Shown piece after piece: positions 12,267-23,228 of a stretch of DNA of 64,000 nt. The stretch spans positions 1,758,854 through 1,822,853 of the forward strand of contig CM055102.1 in NCBI GenBank assembly GCA_029204225.1, written 5' to 3'. The DNA is from Diphasiastrum complanatum (Eukaryota; Streptophyta; Lycopodiopsida; Lycopodiales; Lycopodiaceae). The first letter of the stretch is position 1. The number at the start of each line of letters is the position of its first letter. A model generated the notes under the pieces. The model did no database searches, was not told where the DNA came from, and was given only the letters and a program-made list of their open reading frames with translations. Position numbers and translations under genes: made by a program.

Positions 12267-15200
12267 TCACTCCAAGTGATGATCGAACTTCATAAAAGGT
12301 GTCTTCTGAAGTGGTTTAGTAAGTAGATCAGCTACACATTCATTGCTTGGAACATGCTCCAAAGCAATCTCCTTGGCTTGCACCATTTCTCTCACAAAGT
12401 GATGGCATATCTCAATGTGCTTAGATCTTGCATGGAAGATTGGGTTAGATGCAAGGTGTTGGGCTGATATATTGTCATTTTAGATGATTGGTGCCTCCCC
12501 TGAATCCATGATCTTTAGTTCCACCAATAATCTCTTGATCCAAAGTACCTCCTTTGTAGTGGTTGTCAAAGCTTTGTACTCGGCCTCGGTTGAAGATAGA
12601 GATATAGTTTCTTGCTTTTTTGAAAGCCATGAAACCACACCTTCTCCTATGAAAGTTGAATAGTCACTTGTTAATTTCCTATCCCTCTTGTCCCCTGCAA
12701 AATCTGAATCACTAAATGCATGAAGGTTAATCACATCTCCTCTATATAGAATCCCAAAATCCAATGTACCCGAGATGTATCTTAGAATCCTCTTAGCCTT
12801 TTTCCAATGGATATTCAATGGCTTTTGCATGGATTGGCTCAACCTACATACACTAAAGCTAAGATCTGGTCTAGTTATAGTGATCCACATTAAAGAACCT
12901 ATAAGTTGCCTAAACAAAGTGATGTCCATGAAGGATCTTTCATCATCTTCATTTGGCACTTTTACATCTTGCTCCATTGGTGTGTCAACACTTTTGCATA
13001 CTTCCATCTTAAACTTCTTCAAAAGACTTTGAGCATAGTTTACTTGACTTATAAAGATAAAATCAGACCCTCTAAGTACTTCTATGCCTAAGATGAAGTG
13101 AAGACACCCTAGATCTACCATCTTGAACTCTAAGGATAGATCTATCTTGATTTTTTCAATACCATCAACACTATTTCCACTAATGATGATGTCATCTACA
13201 TAAATGAGTAAAAGTACAATACCAACATCATCAAACTTAATGTAAAGAGTGGGATCATATTCACTTTGAACAAAAGAAAGTGAAATAAGATAGCAATGTA
13301 GTCTTGAATTCCAAGATCTCGAGGCTTGCTTCAAGCCATAGATGCTTCTTTGGAGATGGCATACTTTGTTCTCCATTCCATGCTTGATGAACCCTTGTGG
13401 CTGCTCCATATAGATATCCTCTTCAAAAAAACCATTCAAGAAAGCATTAGAGACATCCATTTGACATAGAATCCATCCAAAATGTGATGCAAGTGCAATG
13501 ATTAGTCTTATTGTGACCATCTTGGCCACGGGTGCAAAAGTTTCCTCATAGTCTATCCCTCTCTCTTGAGCATAACCTTTTGCAACTAATCTTGCTTTAT
13601 GTTTGTTAACACTCCCATTTGCATTCAACTTAAGCTTGAAGACCCACTTGCATCCTATTACATTCCTTTGAGGTCTCTCAACAAGCAACCAAGTTTCATT
13701 CTCAATCAAGGCATCATACTCATCCAACATAGCTTTATACCATTCTTTGGAGTTCAATGCATCTTCAACATTAGACGGCTCTTAAAAACTAGATAAAGCA
13801 TAAGAAGTGGATGAGATACCCTCAACTTGCTGTCCTTTGCCTTGATATGTGAGCCTTGATGGCTCCACTTTTGCCCTTGAAGATCTCCTTGGTGTGATAG
13901 GTGGGTTTGGTGCTTGCTCCTCCATGAGCTCCTCCTCAAAACCAAGATCTTGCTCCTCGGCCATCTTCTTCTTGATTGTTGGAGCACTTGAGCCTTCTTC
14001 AAGCATATGCATATGATGTTCATCAAAGATGACATCCCTTGAAACAACAAATTTGTTCAAGGATGGGAGATAGACTTTGTAGCCCTTGCTTGAGCTTGCA
14101 TATCCAAGCATGATCCCTCTTGTGGAAGATGGATCCTCCTTGGTTCTTGTTTCCAATGGCACATGCACATAACATATACACCCAAAAACTTTCAAGTGAT
14201 TAAGATTGGGTTTCTTTCCATACAACATCTCATAAGGAGTTTTGCCTTCAATTGCTTTGCAAGACACCCTATTCATCAAGTAGTTTGCACATACAAGAGA
14301 CTCACCCCAAAAGGATTTGGGCAAACAAGCATCTAATCTTAAAGCCTTAGAACATTCACATAATGTTCTATTCCTTCTTTCAGCAACTCCATTTTGTTGA
14401 GGAGTGTAAGGACAAGAAGTCTCTTTCTTGATCCCTTCCTCCTCACAAAAGGCCTTGAACTCATTGGAGATGAATTCTCCACCATTGTCACTTCTAAGAA
14501 TCTTGATGCTATGATTATGATGCTTTTCCACAAACAACTTGAACTTTACAAAAGTATCAAATACTTGAGACTTGAAGGAAAGTAAGAACACCCAACAATA
14601 TCTTGAGTAGTCATCAATGAAGGTTAAAAACATGGATGAACCTCCATTAGATTTGGTGCTAGCAATGTGCACATCCGAGTGTATGAGTTCAAGAGGATGA
14701 GATGACTTTGTGATGGAGTTAGGAAACACCTTCTTATGTGCCTTGGATAAGGCACAAGCTTCACAAACCTTGTCTTCCTTCCCAATAGACCTTGGTAGGC
14801 CTAAAGCATACTCCTCCTTGATCATAGCCTCCATGGAGCCCGAGTTGACATGTCCAAGTCTTTTGTGCCATAAAGTAAAGGTAGATATCTTGCTCTTCTC
14901 GGCCAACATGACAACATTAGTATCCACAAATGCATCCAGCTTATAAATTTTGCCAAGTCTAGTGCCTTTAGCCACTATCTTACCCTTCTTCTTGATGAAA
15001 CATTCATTTGAAGCAAAGTCAACATTGAAACCATTGTCTACCATTTGGCCAACACTTAGTAGATTCTTTGTTATTGTAGGAATGTACAAAACGCCTTCTA
15101 TGTTGATCTTTTTGAAAGATCCTAAGCAAAGGGGAATGCTACCAACTCCTTCAATCTTACAAGCTTCATCATTTGTTGTATAGATAGACTTTATAGGTCC

Positions 15201-16205
15201 ATCATAAGATAAGAGAGAAGAGAAAAACTCCCTTTTACTAGTCATGTGTGAACTAGCACCCGAGTCAATCCACCAAGGATCTTCTCCTTTGAAGCTTGTT
15301 GAAGAAAATATGGACATCATGAGAGAGTCCTCATGTGAACTCTCCTCCTCCTCCTCTTTGCTCATGTTGGCTTGGCTTTGATCTTGCTTCCTCTTGAAGC
15401 ATTCCGAGGCATAATGCCCCATCTTGCTACAATAGTAGCACTTCACCTTTGATTTGTCCTTCTTGACTTTGGTGGTTGATGGAGATGCCTTTGGGGGTCC
15501 TTCTTGATCCTCAAGCTTTGTAGACTTCTTGAATGTTGATCCTTTGCCTTTGGACTTGCCTTTGCCTTTGGTAAAGAGAGCTTGGTCATCTCCACCTTGG
15601 ATGGAAAGCCTATCCATCCTCTCTTGCATTTTGCTCCTTCTTGATTCCTCGGCCATGAGTGTGCCTTGGAGTTCTTCAAGTATGGGTAGCTTACCCATAA
15701 TTGCATATCCCTGAACCAGATTGTCAAATTCAAAGCTTAGTCCATTCAATATGAGTTGAACAAGCTCTTCATCCTTGATAGGGTCACCTATAAAGACTAG
15801 CTCTTTGTTCAATTCCTTTACTCTTAGGACAAAAGTATGTGCACTCTCTCCTTTCTTTTGATAGCTTCTATAGATTTGATTCTTCAAAGCTAACATTCTA
15901 GTTTGGTTCTTGGATTCATAGACCTTTTGCAAAGTCTCCCAAGCATCTTGAGCTGAAGTGCAATCTCCTACCTCTCTTAAGAGTTCATTTGCAACATTCA
16001 TTTTTATGCAATGTAGTGCAACATTGCACCTCTTGATGTATTTGGCTTTTTCTTGAGGATGAATAGGTTCACCCTCCTTACCATTTACAATTTCCATCAG
16101 ATCTTGCATGATCATGATAGATTCCATTCTAACTTTCCATATGGAATAGTTAGTTTTGTTGAGCCTTTCATTAGTATCCAAAAGATATGCATTTATAGAT
16201 GCCAT
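12267..16205 (-). pseudogene. Copia-1 gag-pol polyprotein, two in-frame stops
   Basis: One frame of about 1,312 codons from the ATG at 16205 to a TGA at 12267. Order: Gag ('NYSIWKVRMESI', residues 20-31), CCHC knuckle (C256-C269, CYYCSKMGHYASEC), protease DSGASSHM (314-321), integrase HHCC (H447, H452, C481, C484) and DDE triad (D511, D573, E609, correct 35-residue spacing), RT with YVDDI, and RNase H with 'SLSSTEAEYKAL'. Integrase before RT defines Copia. TAA codons at 13782-13784 (between integrase and RT) and 12480-12482 (late RNase H) interrupt an otherwise open frame. Past the second stop the frame still encodes 'HLASNPIFHARSKHIEI', so both are simple point mutations. Confidence 0.95.
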
Positions 16206-16960
16206 CTAGTCTCCTAATCAAGGACTTGACACAAATGAAGGTTACTTCTATTGATTTGATTGAAGGTCTACCTTATCCCACTTCTTAGGGAACTGAAAAG
16301 ATCAGTAATAGACTTCCTATAAAGATCTAAGAATGATCTCTAGCAAAATCAAATCATAGAATACTAGAAACAATGCACTTGCTTGATTGAAGTAGACAAT
16401 ACTAGTAGAATTGCCCCTCTTTCTATAAAGAACATTAAAGCTTCCAAATGATCACTAATAAAAGATCTAAATGGAACTTAATGAGGATGCAACACAATCT
16501 ACTATCCAATCACAAGCAAAAAATGATCAAAATTGATGAAAAATTGATCTAATTTGGTACATAAGTCAAGCAATGGTTGGACTGAACCTAAATCACTTTA
16601 GGAGGTGTCTACTACACCTTAGAACAGCCTTGAAGAGTCCCCAAAACTCTGATCTTCCCTCTCCTTGAATGCTAGAAAGCCTCCTCTATGAAATCACCTC
16701 CAAAACTTGCTTAGAAATCAATGCTTGGAGCAAGCAAAACTTGCTATCTTGGTAATGTGAATTGAATTCAACTTTGCCTCTGGTTTTAGACACCTAAACA
16801 CCTGCAAATGAAGTCACACAACACCAATCTCCAATGTATTTGACTCACTTTGAGTTCTAGAATCAATACTAGATGCTAAGATCCAATCTACACAAGATTT
16901 AGATCAAAAATTGTGATCAATTTGAATGAAAACCAAGGATTTAGCTCATTTCAGTCTTTA
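16206..16960 (-). other. Copia-1 untranslated leader
   Basis: 755 bp between the gag ATG and the primer-binding site. No ORF or other gene seen. AT-rich, with degenerate repeats of 'tagatcaaaa'-type sequence. Confidence 0.8.
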
Positions 16961-16973
16961 GGCTCTGATACCA
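16961..16973 (-). promoter_or_regulatory. Copia-1 primer-binding site (tRNA-iMet type)
   Basis: The minus strand reads TGGTATCAGAGCC immediately after the 5' LTR. This is the standard plant Copia site complementary to the 3' end of initiator tRNA-Met. Confidence 0.95.
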
Positions 16974-17655
16974 TGTAAAAATTACAGCAAATAAGGATCC
17001 TAAAACACTTGAAATGATGAGGGAAACAATAGATTATGATTTCACAAGATTAGCACAAGTTGAACCATCAAAATCCATCAAAAATCTATGCTTGAACCTC
17101 ACTAAATGGCCCAAATCCTTGAAGAAGGCTTCACACGTGTGAAAGTACGGCCTCCCACAGTCTGAGTACTGTACACCAGACCTACATTCAATCCTATAAT
17201 CATTAGTAATCACAAGTACTCAAACAATTATGAACATAGAGAGCAATTGCACCATTATGAGAGAAAAAACATGAAATTGCTTGATTGATTTTGGTGAGAT
17301 ATCATCACCTATATATACATGATCCATCACGGTTTTGGGCAGGTATGAGTAGCCCTAAACCTATCCCTAATGCTAATTTTGGTGGATCTTTCATCCCTAC
17401 CAAGTTAGGGTTGGAATCTTGGAGATCCCTCAACAATGCAAAAATTACCAAAAATAGCTCCTATTTTTTCTCCCTTGTATCTAAGCATAATTTGGACTCA
17501 TTACAAAGGTTCTAACACTTAGGTCTACTTGAGAACATCCTTATGAATGGAATCCTATGCTATTTGGCACGTGTGATAAGCCACATCATGACCATCTAAC
17601 TATTTACAAGTCATATGACCAAAACTAGTCAAGCTAGAATTGTGAATTTTTAACA
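16974..17655 (-). repeat. Copia-1 5' LTR
   Basis: 682 bp, TG...CA, flanked on the right by target copy TGCAG (17656-17660). The G-box palindrome is at 17130-17143. Confidence 0.97.
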
Positions 17656-17660
17656 TGCAG

Positions 17661-18038
17661 ATCATTGGTGAGGTCAATGTATGGCTTGATGGCCTCTTTG
17701 ACCTGCTTGTGATTGGGTGAGGCCTGTGTACTGGATGCTATACCTATGGCTGCAAGGGCGGCCTCAGTGACATGCACCTTGTGTGTGGCTCCCTAGAAAG
17801 TGATATAAAATTTGGATTTCTCTTTCTTCTACGTACTGAAGCCGAGAGTAATGAAATCCATATTGATTCGGCCAGAAAAAGCTCTCTCATGAATACCCAT
17901 TGTAGTGAGTAGAGGCTCCTCAAGGGTCATCCACTGAGTGACCATGCTTGTGCTAGGAAGGATCATGATGTCCGTTGCAGATGGGACAACATGATGGATA
18001 GTATAGCGCAGAGACTGGGAAGTATCGGTAGAAGACAT
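17661..18038 (-). pseudogene. ORF3 copy 2, N-terminal part
   Basis: The chosen start is the ATG at 18038 ('MSSTDTSQSLRYTIHHVV'), because homology to the N-terminus at 28100 (minus) begins there. A longer open frame to 18251 exists but its extra residues have no counterpart. The conserved phrase 'GRINMDFITLGFS' resembles 'SEINMGLALHAYA' at 57.96 kb. It continues through 'KVHVTEAALAAIGIA' and 'EAIKPYIDLTND' to the Copia-1 insertion point and resumes at 11543. Two in-frame stops lie around 17829 and 17793. Product unknown. Confidence 0.7.
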
Positions 18039-18130
18039 GATGAGCAAAAAGGAAATGTAAGATGCATGAAAGTGTATCGAAAAGCAAGTCAGGAAGTTTG
18101 GAAGGCTTTGGTCGTGGAAAAAATTTGCAA

Positions 18131-18179
18131 GAGCTTCGCTATCACAAGTGAGGAATGAATCGAATTCAACCAACTTATA
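18131..18179 (-). promoter_or_regulatory. Conserved block and TATA-like box upstream of ORF3 copy 2
   Basis: The plus-strand block GAGCTTCGCTATCACAAGTG (18131-18150), continuing to 'AATGAATCGAATTCA', matches 28321-28357 at nearly all positions. A TATAAG on the minus strand (18174-18179) stands about 140 bp upstream of the ORF3 start. An internal promoter is inferred. Confidence 0.45.
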
Positions 18180-18249
18180 GGTGAATTTGGTGGGTCCATT
18201 ACACTGAATACTAGTTTGGTTGATCAGTTCTAAACAAAAATTTGCAGAC

Positions 18250-18692
18250 ATGTACAGTACTGTAAAAATAGGCTATAGTAAACTCGACGAAGGTTTCTGA
18301 GGATCTGAACCTATCAGGCGAACGTTTTTCAGGGCTGACAAATGATGAACCTTCGTCCAGGTACTATCATAAATGTTTTTTCTCACAATCTGAACCTATG
18401 GACAACCTAATTTGGACATTTTAAGATCATCTAGCAGGTCGGCGAAGGTTCACAATGAGGTTCAGATGCTTGGCGAAGGTTCCCAAAATGGCATATCACT
18501 GAACCTTCGCCTGACTCAAAAACTCAAGTTTTCCTAGATAGGAACCTTCGCCCACCTCAAATTAATTAAATCTAGAGTGGATGTACAGTCTGAGAGCTCA
18601 GCGAAGGTTTCTGGTACTGTATAGGCCAAATCTGACCAAAATAGTGATTTTCTAAGGCATTTTCCATCAAAAAATATTGTGCTTTCTTTTTC
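18250..18692. other. Noncoding stretch with dense GGCGAAGGTT motifs
   Basis: No gene. At least eight copies of GCGAAGGTT or its complement AACCTTCGC occur in both orientations within about 350 bp (18284-18610), as in the leader at 2440-2930. It lies upstream of ORF3 copy 2, so it is probably the pol-ORF3 spacer of a Gypsy element. Confidence 0.55.
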
Positions 18693-18893
18693 CCCTCCAT
18701 AGGAGTCACGCATGACTAACGACACGCGACACTTATGCACACTGACGCAGGTTCATAACAACGAGTCACCACGTGCCAATGAGACATTGACTTGTGGCAC
18801 CCAAAAGACCTATAGCTCCAGTTAAGCGTTCTGTCCCATAACTGAGACCGTCACCTCAAGTTTTCTGTTGCATACCCTTATGGGTACATAACA
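18693..18893 (-). repeat. Chromovirus 3' LTR end fragment
   Basis: 201 bp matching 25880-26080 with modest divergence. It ends in CA just before a purine-rich tract (minus AAAGGGGGAGAGAA, 18894-18907), so this is the end of the 3' LTR next to its polypurine tract. The rest of the LTR is missing on the left. Confidence 0.8.
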
Positions 18894-18905
18894 TTCTCTC
18901 CCCCT

Positions 18906-19142
18906 TTAAGAGTCTCCTCCTAATGGGAGTAATCTAGGGAAGTTCAGTCTTAAATAGTCCTCTCTCTCCCAAGTGTCCTCATCATCTGTCTTACCTTTCC
19001 AACGTACGAGAAACTCAAAAACCAAATGATTTCTCAATTGGTGATGACGAACGTCAACAACTTTTTCAGGTACATTAGGTACAAATGTAGATAGATCCTC
19101 GAGCTTAACTAGTTCACCTTCCGAAAATAGAAAATCCTTCAT
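18906..19142 (-). pseudogene. Chromodomain at integrase C-terminus (chromovirus)
   Basis: 'VVDVRHHQLRNHLVFEFLVR' then 'WKGKTDDEDTWEREDYL' is a chromodomain of the type fused to chromovirus integrase. In this family it steers integration to chromatin marks. It lies immediately upstream of the polypurine tract and LTR end, the expected 3' end of pol. A stop and frameshift separate it from the integrase to its right. Confidence 0.85.
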
Positions 19143-20160
19143 ACCGAGTCATTATTTTAAATGACTTACACGGAAAACAGGATAAACCCCAACCCCAATC
19201 GGAAGATCTAGTTGATACCTTATAAGGTCTGCTATATCAAGGAGATAACTTATGGCATTTTCCCGTCCGGAGTACCTTCACATCCTTAGAGATTTTAAGA
19301 TACACCAAGGTTCCAACCTCAATATCCCGAGGTGAACGACTGCGGTTAGCATAAAACTGAGCTCTATCCTGAGCGGTTTTCATGCTTTCCTTGGCCACTA
19401 GCAGCATTTCTTGCATATCTTGCAGGAAATCTACTACAGCTTGCACCTTCAGACCTTTGAGTCTGATCGAAACTGGAGAACGTGGCTGAAAGGCATACAT
19501 CAGCATAAAAGGACTGAATCTGGTGGCATAATGCTTAGCACTATTGTGCGTGAACTCAACCAAAGGGAGAGACTTTTTCCAGTCAAACTGTCGGTGAGAA
19601 ACATATGCTCTAAGCATATCCTCCAATGTCTGGTTGACACATTATTTCTGCCCACAAGATTCTGGGTGATCTGAAAAACTAAGACTAAGGGTTGTTTCAA
19701 GTTTTTCAAAAACTGCTTGCCAGTGAAGTTGGAGTCACGATCACTAACAATATCATTCGGCAAACCATACAATCTAAACGACTTTTCAATGAAAAGCTGA
19801 GCTAGTTTAGATGCCTTGACAATTAGTTTAGTTGGTATAAATTGCGCCATCTTGGTTAGCCTATCAACCACCACCCAAATGGCATCATGATCACTCTGGG
19901 TTTTAGGGAGTCCAACCACAAAATCCATTGAAATACTTTTTCATTTTTTATTGGGAATTTCCAAGGGATGAAAAAGACCTGCATCTTTGAGTCTTTCTGC
20001 TTTGTTTTGCTGGCATTGTTCACAACTTTGAACCTATGCCTCCACATGACCTTTCATCTTAGGCCAGAAGAAATCTGCCTAACAAGGTCAAGTGTCCTCT
20101 GTATGCCTAGGTGACCAGCACAAGGGTTGTCATGACACTGCTGCAAGATTTAGGCCAGCA
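19143..20160 (-). pseudogene. Chromovirus integrase, frameshifted
   Basis: HHCC region near 20040-20150 ('HDNPCAGHLG', then CEQCQQNK in another frame). The core begins 'MDFVVGLPKTQSDHDAIWVV' at 19928 and has 'IVSDRDSNFTGKQF' (second Asp). The third acidic residue is lost: where the family has GQTEV the frame reads GQK followed by TAA (about 19640-19660). The C-terminal part follows ('LRAYVSHRQFDWKKSLPLVE', 'VGTLVYLKIS'). It is inactive. Confidence 0.85.
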
Positions 20161-20998
20161 AGTCTTTCCTATCTGACACACAAACCTTTCCCTTTCGGAA
20201 AAGCAGGCCATTCCCTATGGAATAGACTTCAGGTAACTTATCATTATGGGATTGCTTGGGATCCTGCATCCCAAGGCCATCACTAGATCTAGAATTTCCT
20301 ATCAGGACATCTAGCCAGATGCGACCAAAAAACCTATTGGTTCGACAAAGAGCCCGTAGTGAAAGATACAAATCAGATTAGATCTCAGCAAAGCATAACT
20401 GATTAATCTCTCCAATCCGACACAAGGCATCGGCAACACAGTTTGACTTACCTTTACGATACTTAATGTCGAAGACAAACTCCTAAATGAGTTTTGACAA
20501 TCTAGCCTTATGACCACGAAGGTCCTTGGCATCACAAATATACTTAAGGGATTGGCGATCGGTCATTACCGTAAATCTGGCACCATAAAGATAATGCCTC
20601 CAGATTTTTAACACGTGAATGACTGCAAAAAGCTCCTTCTCATAAGTAGAATACCTAGTCTGAGCAGAATCCAACTTCTTGCTTTCAAAAGCAACTGGTC
20701 TACTGTCCTGATAAAGGACCGCTCCAACAACAAAGTCGCTAGCATCCATATCAACCACAAAGGCCGGTTAGGATCGATAATGTGTAAAATTGGAGCCGTA
20801 GAAACATAGTGCTTGAGAGTCTCAAAACTCTCATTAATTTCATTCGTCCATGTTATCAATGGACTTTTTCTACGGCTACATTTTTTCTTCACCCCCTTAA
20901 GAATGTTCGTCAAGGGCAATGCTATTAAGGCATAGTCCAAAATGAACCTGTGAAAGAATCCTATGAAGCCCAAAAAAGTCACTGATAGTTTCTCCTAT
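20161..20998 (-). pseudogene. Chromovirus RT end and RNase H, truncated
   Basis: 'FLGFIGFFHRFILDYALIA' (end of RT) near 20980, then 'DASDFVVGAVLYQ', 'YEKELFAVIHVLKIWRHYL' and 'TDRQSLKYI' (RNase H). A frameshift lies near 20760. Homology stops at about 20998, just before a Copia gag start on the opposite strand. RT proper, protease and gag are missing, so the element is broken here. Confidence 0.85.
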
Positions 20999-21022
20999 CA
21001 CTTAGACTAATTCTTCCACATG

Positions 21023-22385
21023 GATTCTCAAGGGAAAGCCAGTACTATCATGGACAAGCTTGATGGAGCCAATTACCATATGTAGAAATTTAAGATGAAA
21101 ACTGTACTAATGGCAAAAGAATTGTATGACGTTGTTACAGGTGCAGAAGGAAAATCCTAAGCGGACGACGCGACAATAGCCAGATGGAAGCTGGAGGATG
21201 GAAAAACTTTCGCGTTGATCATCCTCAACATCACAGATACCCAGATCGGCCATGTATTCGAGGCTCTGACATCGAAAGAAGTTTGGGACATCTTGAACAC
21301 ACTATACGAAGTGCAAGATATAGCTTCCAAACTACATCTCAGGAAGAAATTCTACTCCCTCAAGATGACGAATGGCGATTCTCTACAGAATCACATTAAT
21401 CAATTCAAGAACCTGCTAAGACAAATGGCCACTGTCGGATCTGTCATAGACGATCAAGATGCAGTGATGCAACTGCTTACAAGCTTGCGAAGTTCTTACG
21501 ATAGCTGGGTGATGATCATCACGACTCATCCAGAATTGACTCTTTCGAGAGTCATTACTATGTTATTGCAGGAAGACACACGAATGAACAAAGCCTTGAG
21601 TTCCTCAACTGATTCTCACGCCTTGTACACCAACAAGAGCATGACAAAGCAAAAGAAGAAGAAAGGCCCAAAGCAATCAAAGCCAAACCAAAAACCAGCA
21701 TAGTGCAAGGAACAGTCGAATCCGCAGACAAAGAAGAAGCTGTTCTGCAGATACTGCAAACGAAACAACCACAAAATACAAGATTGTCGTATACTTCAAG
21801 CAAAGAACAATAGCAAAGGGTAGTCGAATCAAGTGGCGAATGCAGCTACAGAAGCTCCACAGCCTATTCAAGAAACGGATCATGATGCCTTCATGACCAA
21901 CCATCAAGGAGCATCTGGTAACAGTTCCTGGTTCTTGGATTCCAGAGCCACTCAGCACATGACTGGCCTCATTGGCTATTTCGAGTCCTATACACCTTAC
22001 AGTACTCAAAAATTCATTCACCTTGGCGACAATAGCACACAAGCTATTAAAGGTGAATGCACTGTAAGATTATGCTTTGCAAATGATCAGTCTAAGCTAC
22101 TCTCTAAAGTCTTGTATGTACCAAAGTTATCTACAAATTTGCTCGTTGTAAGCAGAATCACAGATCTAGGACACAGACTAGAATTTGAATATGATCAGTG
22201 TAAAGTAGTTGATAGGACAGGCAAGATTGTAGCACTCGAAAAGAGGCATGGATACTTGTATAAGTTAAGTCATTGCTTTTTTGCCTCTAGTCAGGCTCTC
22301 AGTACTTCAATTCATTCAAATAAAGGTTTACTTTGGCATTATAGACTTGGTCGTTTAGATCATGCTGCTGTACAACAAATGTCTA
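21023..22385 (+). pseudogene. Copia gag-protease-integrase fragment (third Copia family)
   Basis: Starts 'MDSQGKASTIMDKLDGANYH'. Gag contains 'FALIILNITDTQIGHVFEAL' and 'MQLLTSLRSSYDSWVMII', a CCHC knuckle CRYCKRNNHKIQDC near 21740, and a protease site with DSRATQHM where families have DSGATQHM (Gly to Arg). It ends within the integrase zinc region ('LLWHYRLGRLDHAAVQQM'), cut at 22385 by the inverted-LTR element. Stops occur in Gag and after 21700. It is a different family from Copia-1 and Copia-2. Confidence 0.85.
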
Positions 22386-23216
22386 TGTGAAAAAAGTACA
22401 AAAAAGACCAAGATTGGATCCTAATCTGATCCTCAAGAGGGATTGGTTGTCAGATTACTTGATCTATCAATCTACTTCAGATTAAGATCAATCTAGATCA
22501 ATTCTAGACACAAAATCCTAACAAGAACAATCATTAATTGAAGGTAAATGTACTTTATGGTTTCACATGTGTGAAACATTATCTGAGTACGAAATCCAAC
22601 CTGAAAATTGAGTACACATTGATAGAACCTCAAAACAATCAAAACAAATGTAGACAAATGGAGAGAATCACTCAAAATTGCTTCCAAAACCAAGATTGGT
22701 GTCTCACATTGATTATGGCCAAATGTGGCTCTATATATACAATAAGTGGGAGCTCGTGGTACTGATCATCCCTTTTATCCCACATCTGTGAAGGTGCTTT
22801 TTCATATGATGATTCATCATACAAAACTGACACTTGGACAAAACCTTCTATTTGAGCACTTTTGGTCCATTTTCCTTCTATATGGAGATCTACTTGAAAA
22901 TCTTCTAGAAGTCAAAATTTGTCTACTTCAGCTTATTCCACACATGTGAGCTGTCCTCTACACATGGGATGTGACATCTAACCAAAGGATGTGGCTCATG
23001 CAAGCAATAGACTGATGCCATGTGTCATATGTCTAGAAAACTAGTTTTTGGCCTTTTTAGCCACTAGAACTTGAATTAAATCATATGTACAACCTATATG
23101 ATTATGGTACATGACAAGTACACTATTTTCACACGTGAGAATAGGCTCCACACATGTGTGTTTATCTATATACAAGATTTTTGGCCTCTACCAAGCTTAT
23201 TTTTGCATTTTTCACA
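22386..23216 (-). repeat. LTR, left arm of inverted-LTR element
   Basis: TGTG...TTCACA, 831 bp. Bases 22386-23100 have an inverted partner at 24870-25582. It carries TTCACATGTGTGAA at about 22562, a G-box palindrome with one C-to-T change relative to the right arm. Confidence 0.8.
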
Positions 23217-23228
23217 CTCCTCAAAAAT

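Larger units (their letters stand above)
11544..17655 (-). mobile_element. Copia-1, complete young LTR retrotransposon
   Basis: Ty1/Copia element on the minus strand. LTRs are at 11544-12223 and 16974-17655, both TG...CA. The 5-bp target duplication TGCAG occurs at 11539-11543 and 17656-17660. The primer-binding site and polypurine tract lie next to the correct LTRs, with one gag-pol frame between. By eye the LTRs differ by about six substitutions and one 2-bp indel, so insertion is recent. It sits inside ORF3 copy 2, whose halves rejoin across it. Confidence 0.97.

Noticed and set aside
18039-18251. Upstream extension of ORF3 copy 2 to the ATG at 18251
   Set aside because: The added residues have no counterpart in copy 3 and overlap the conserved noncoding block and TATA-like box.
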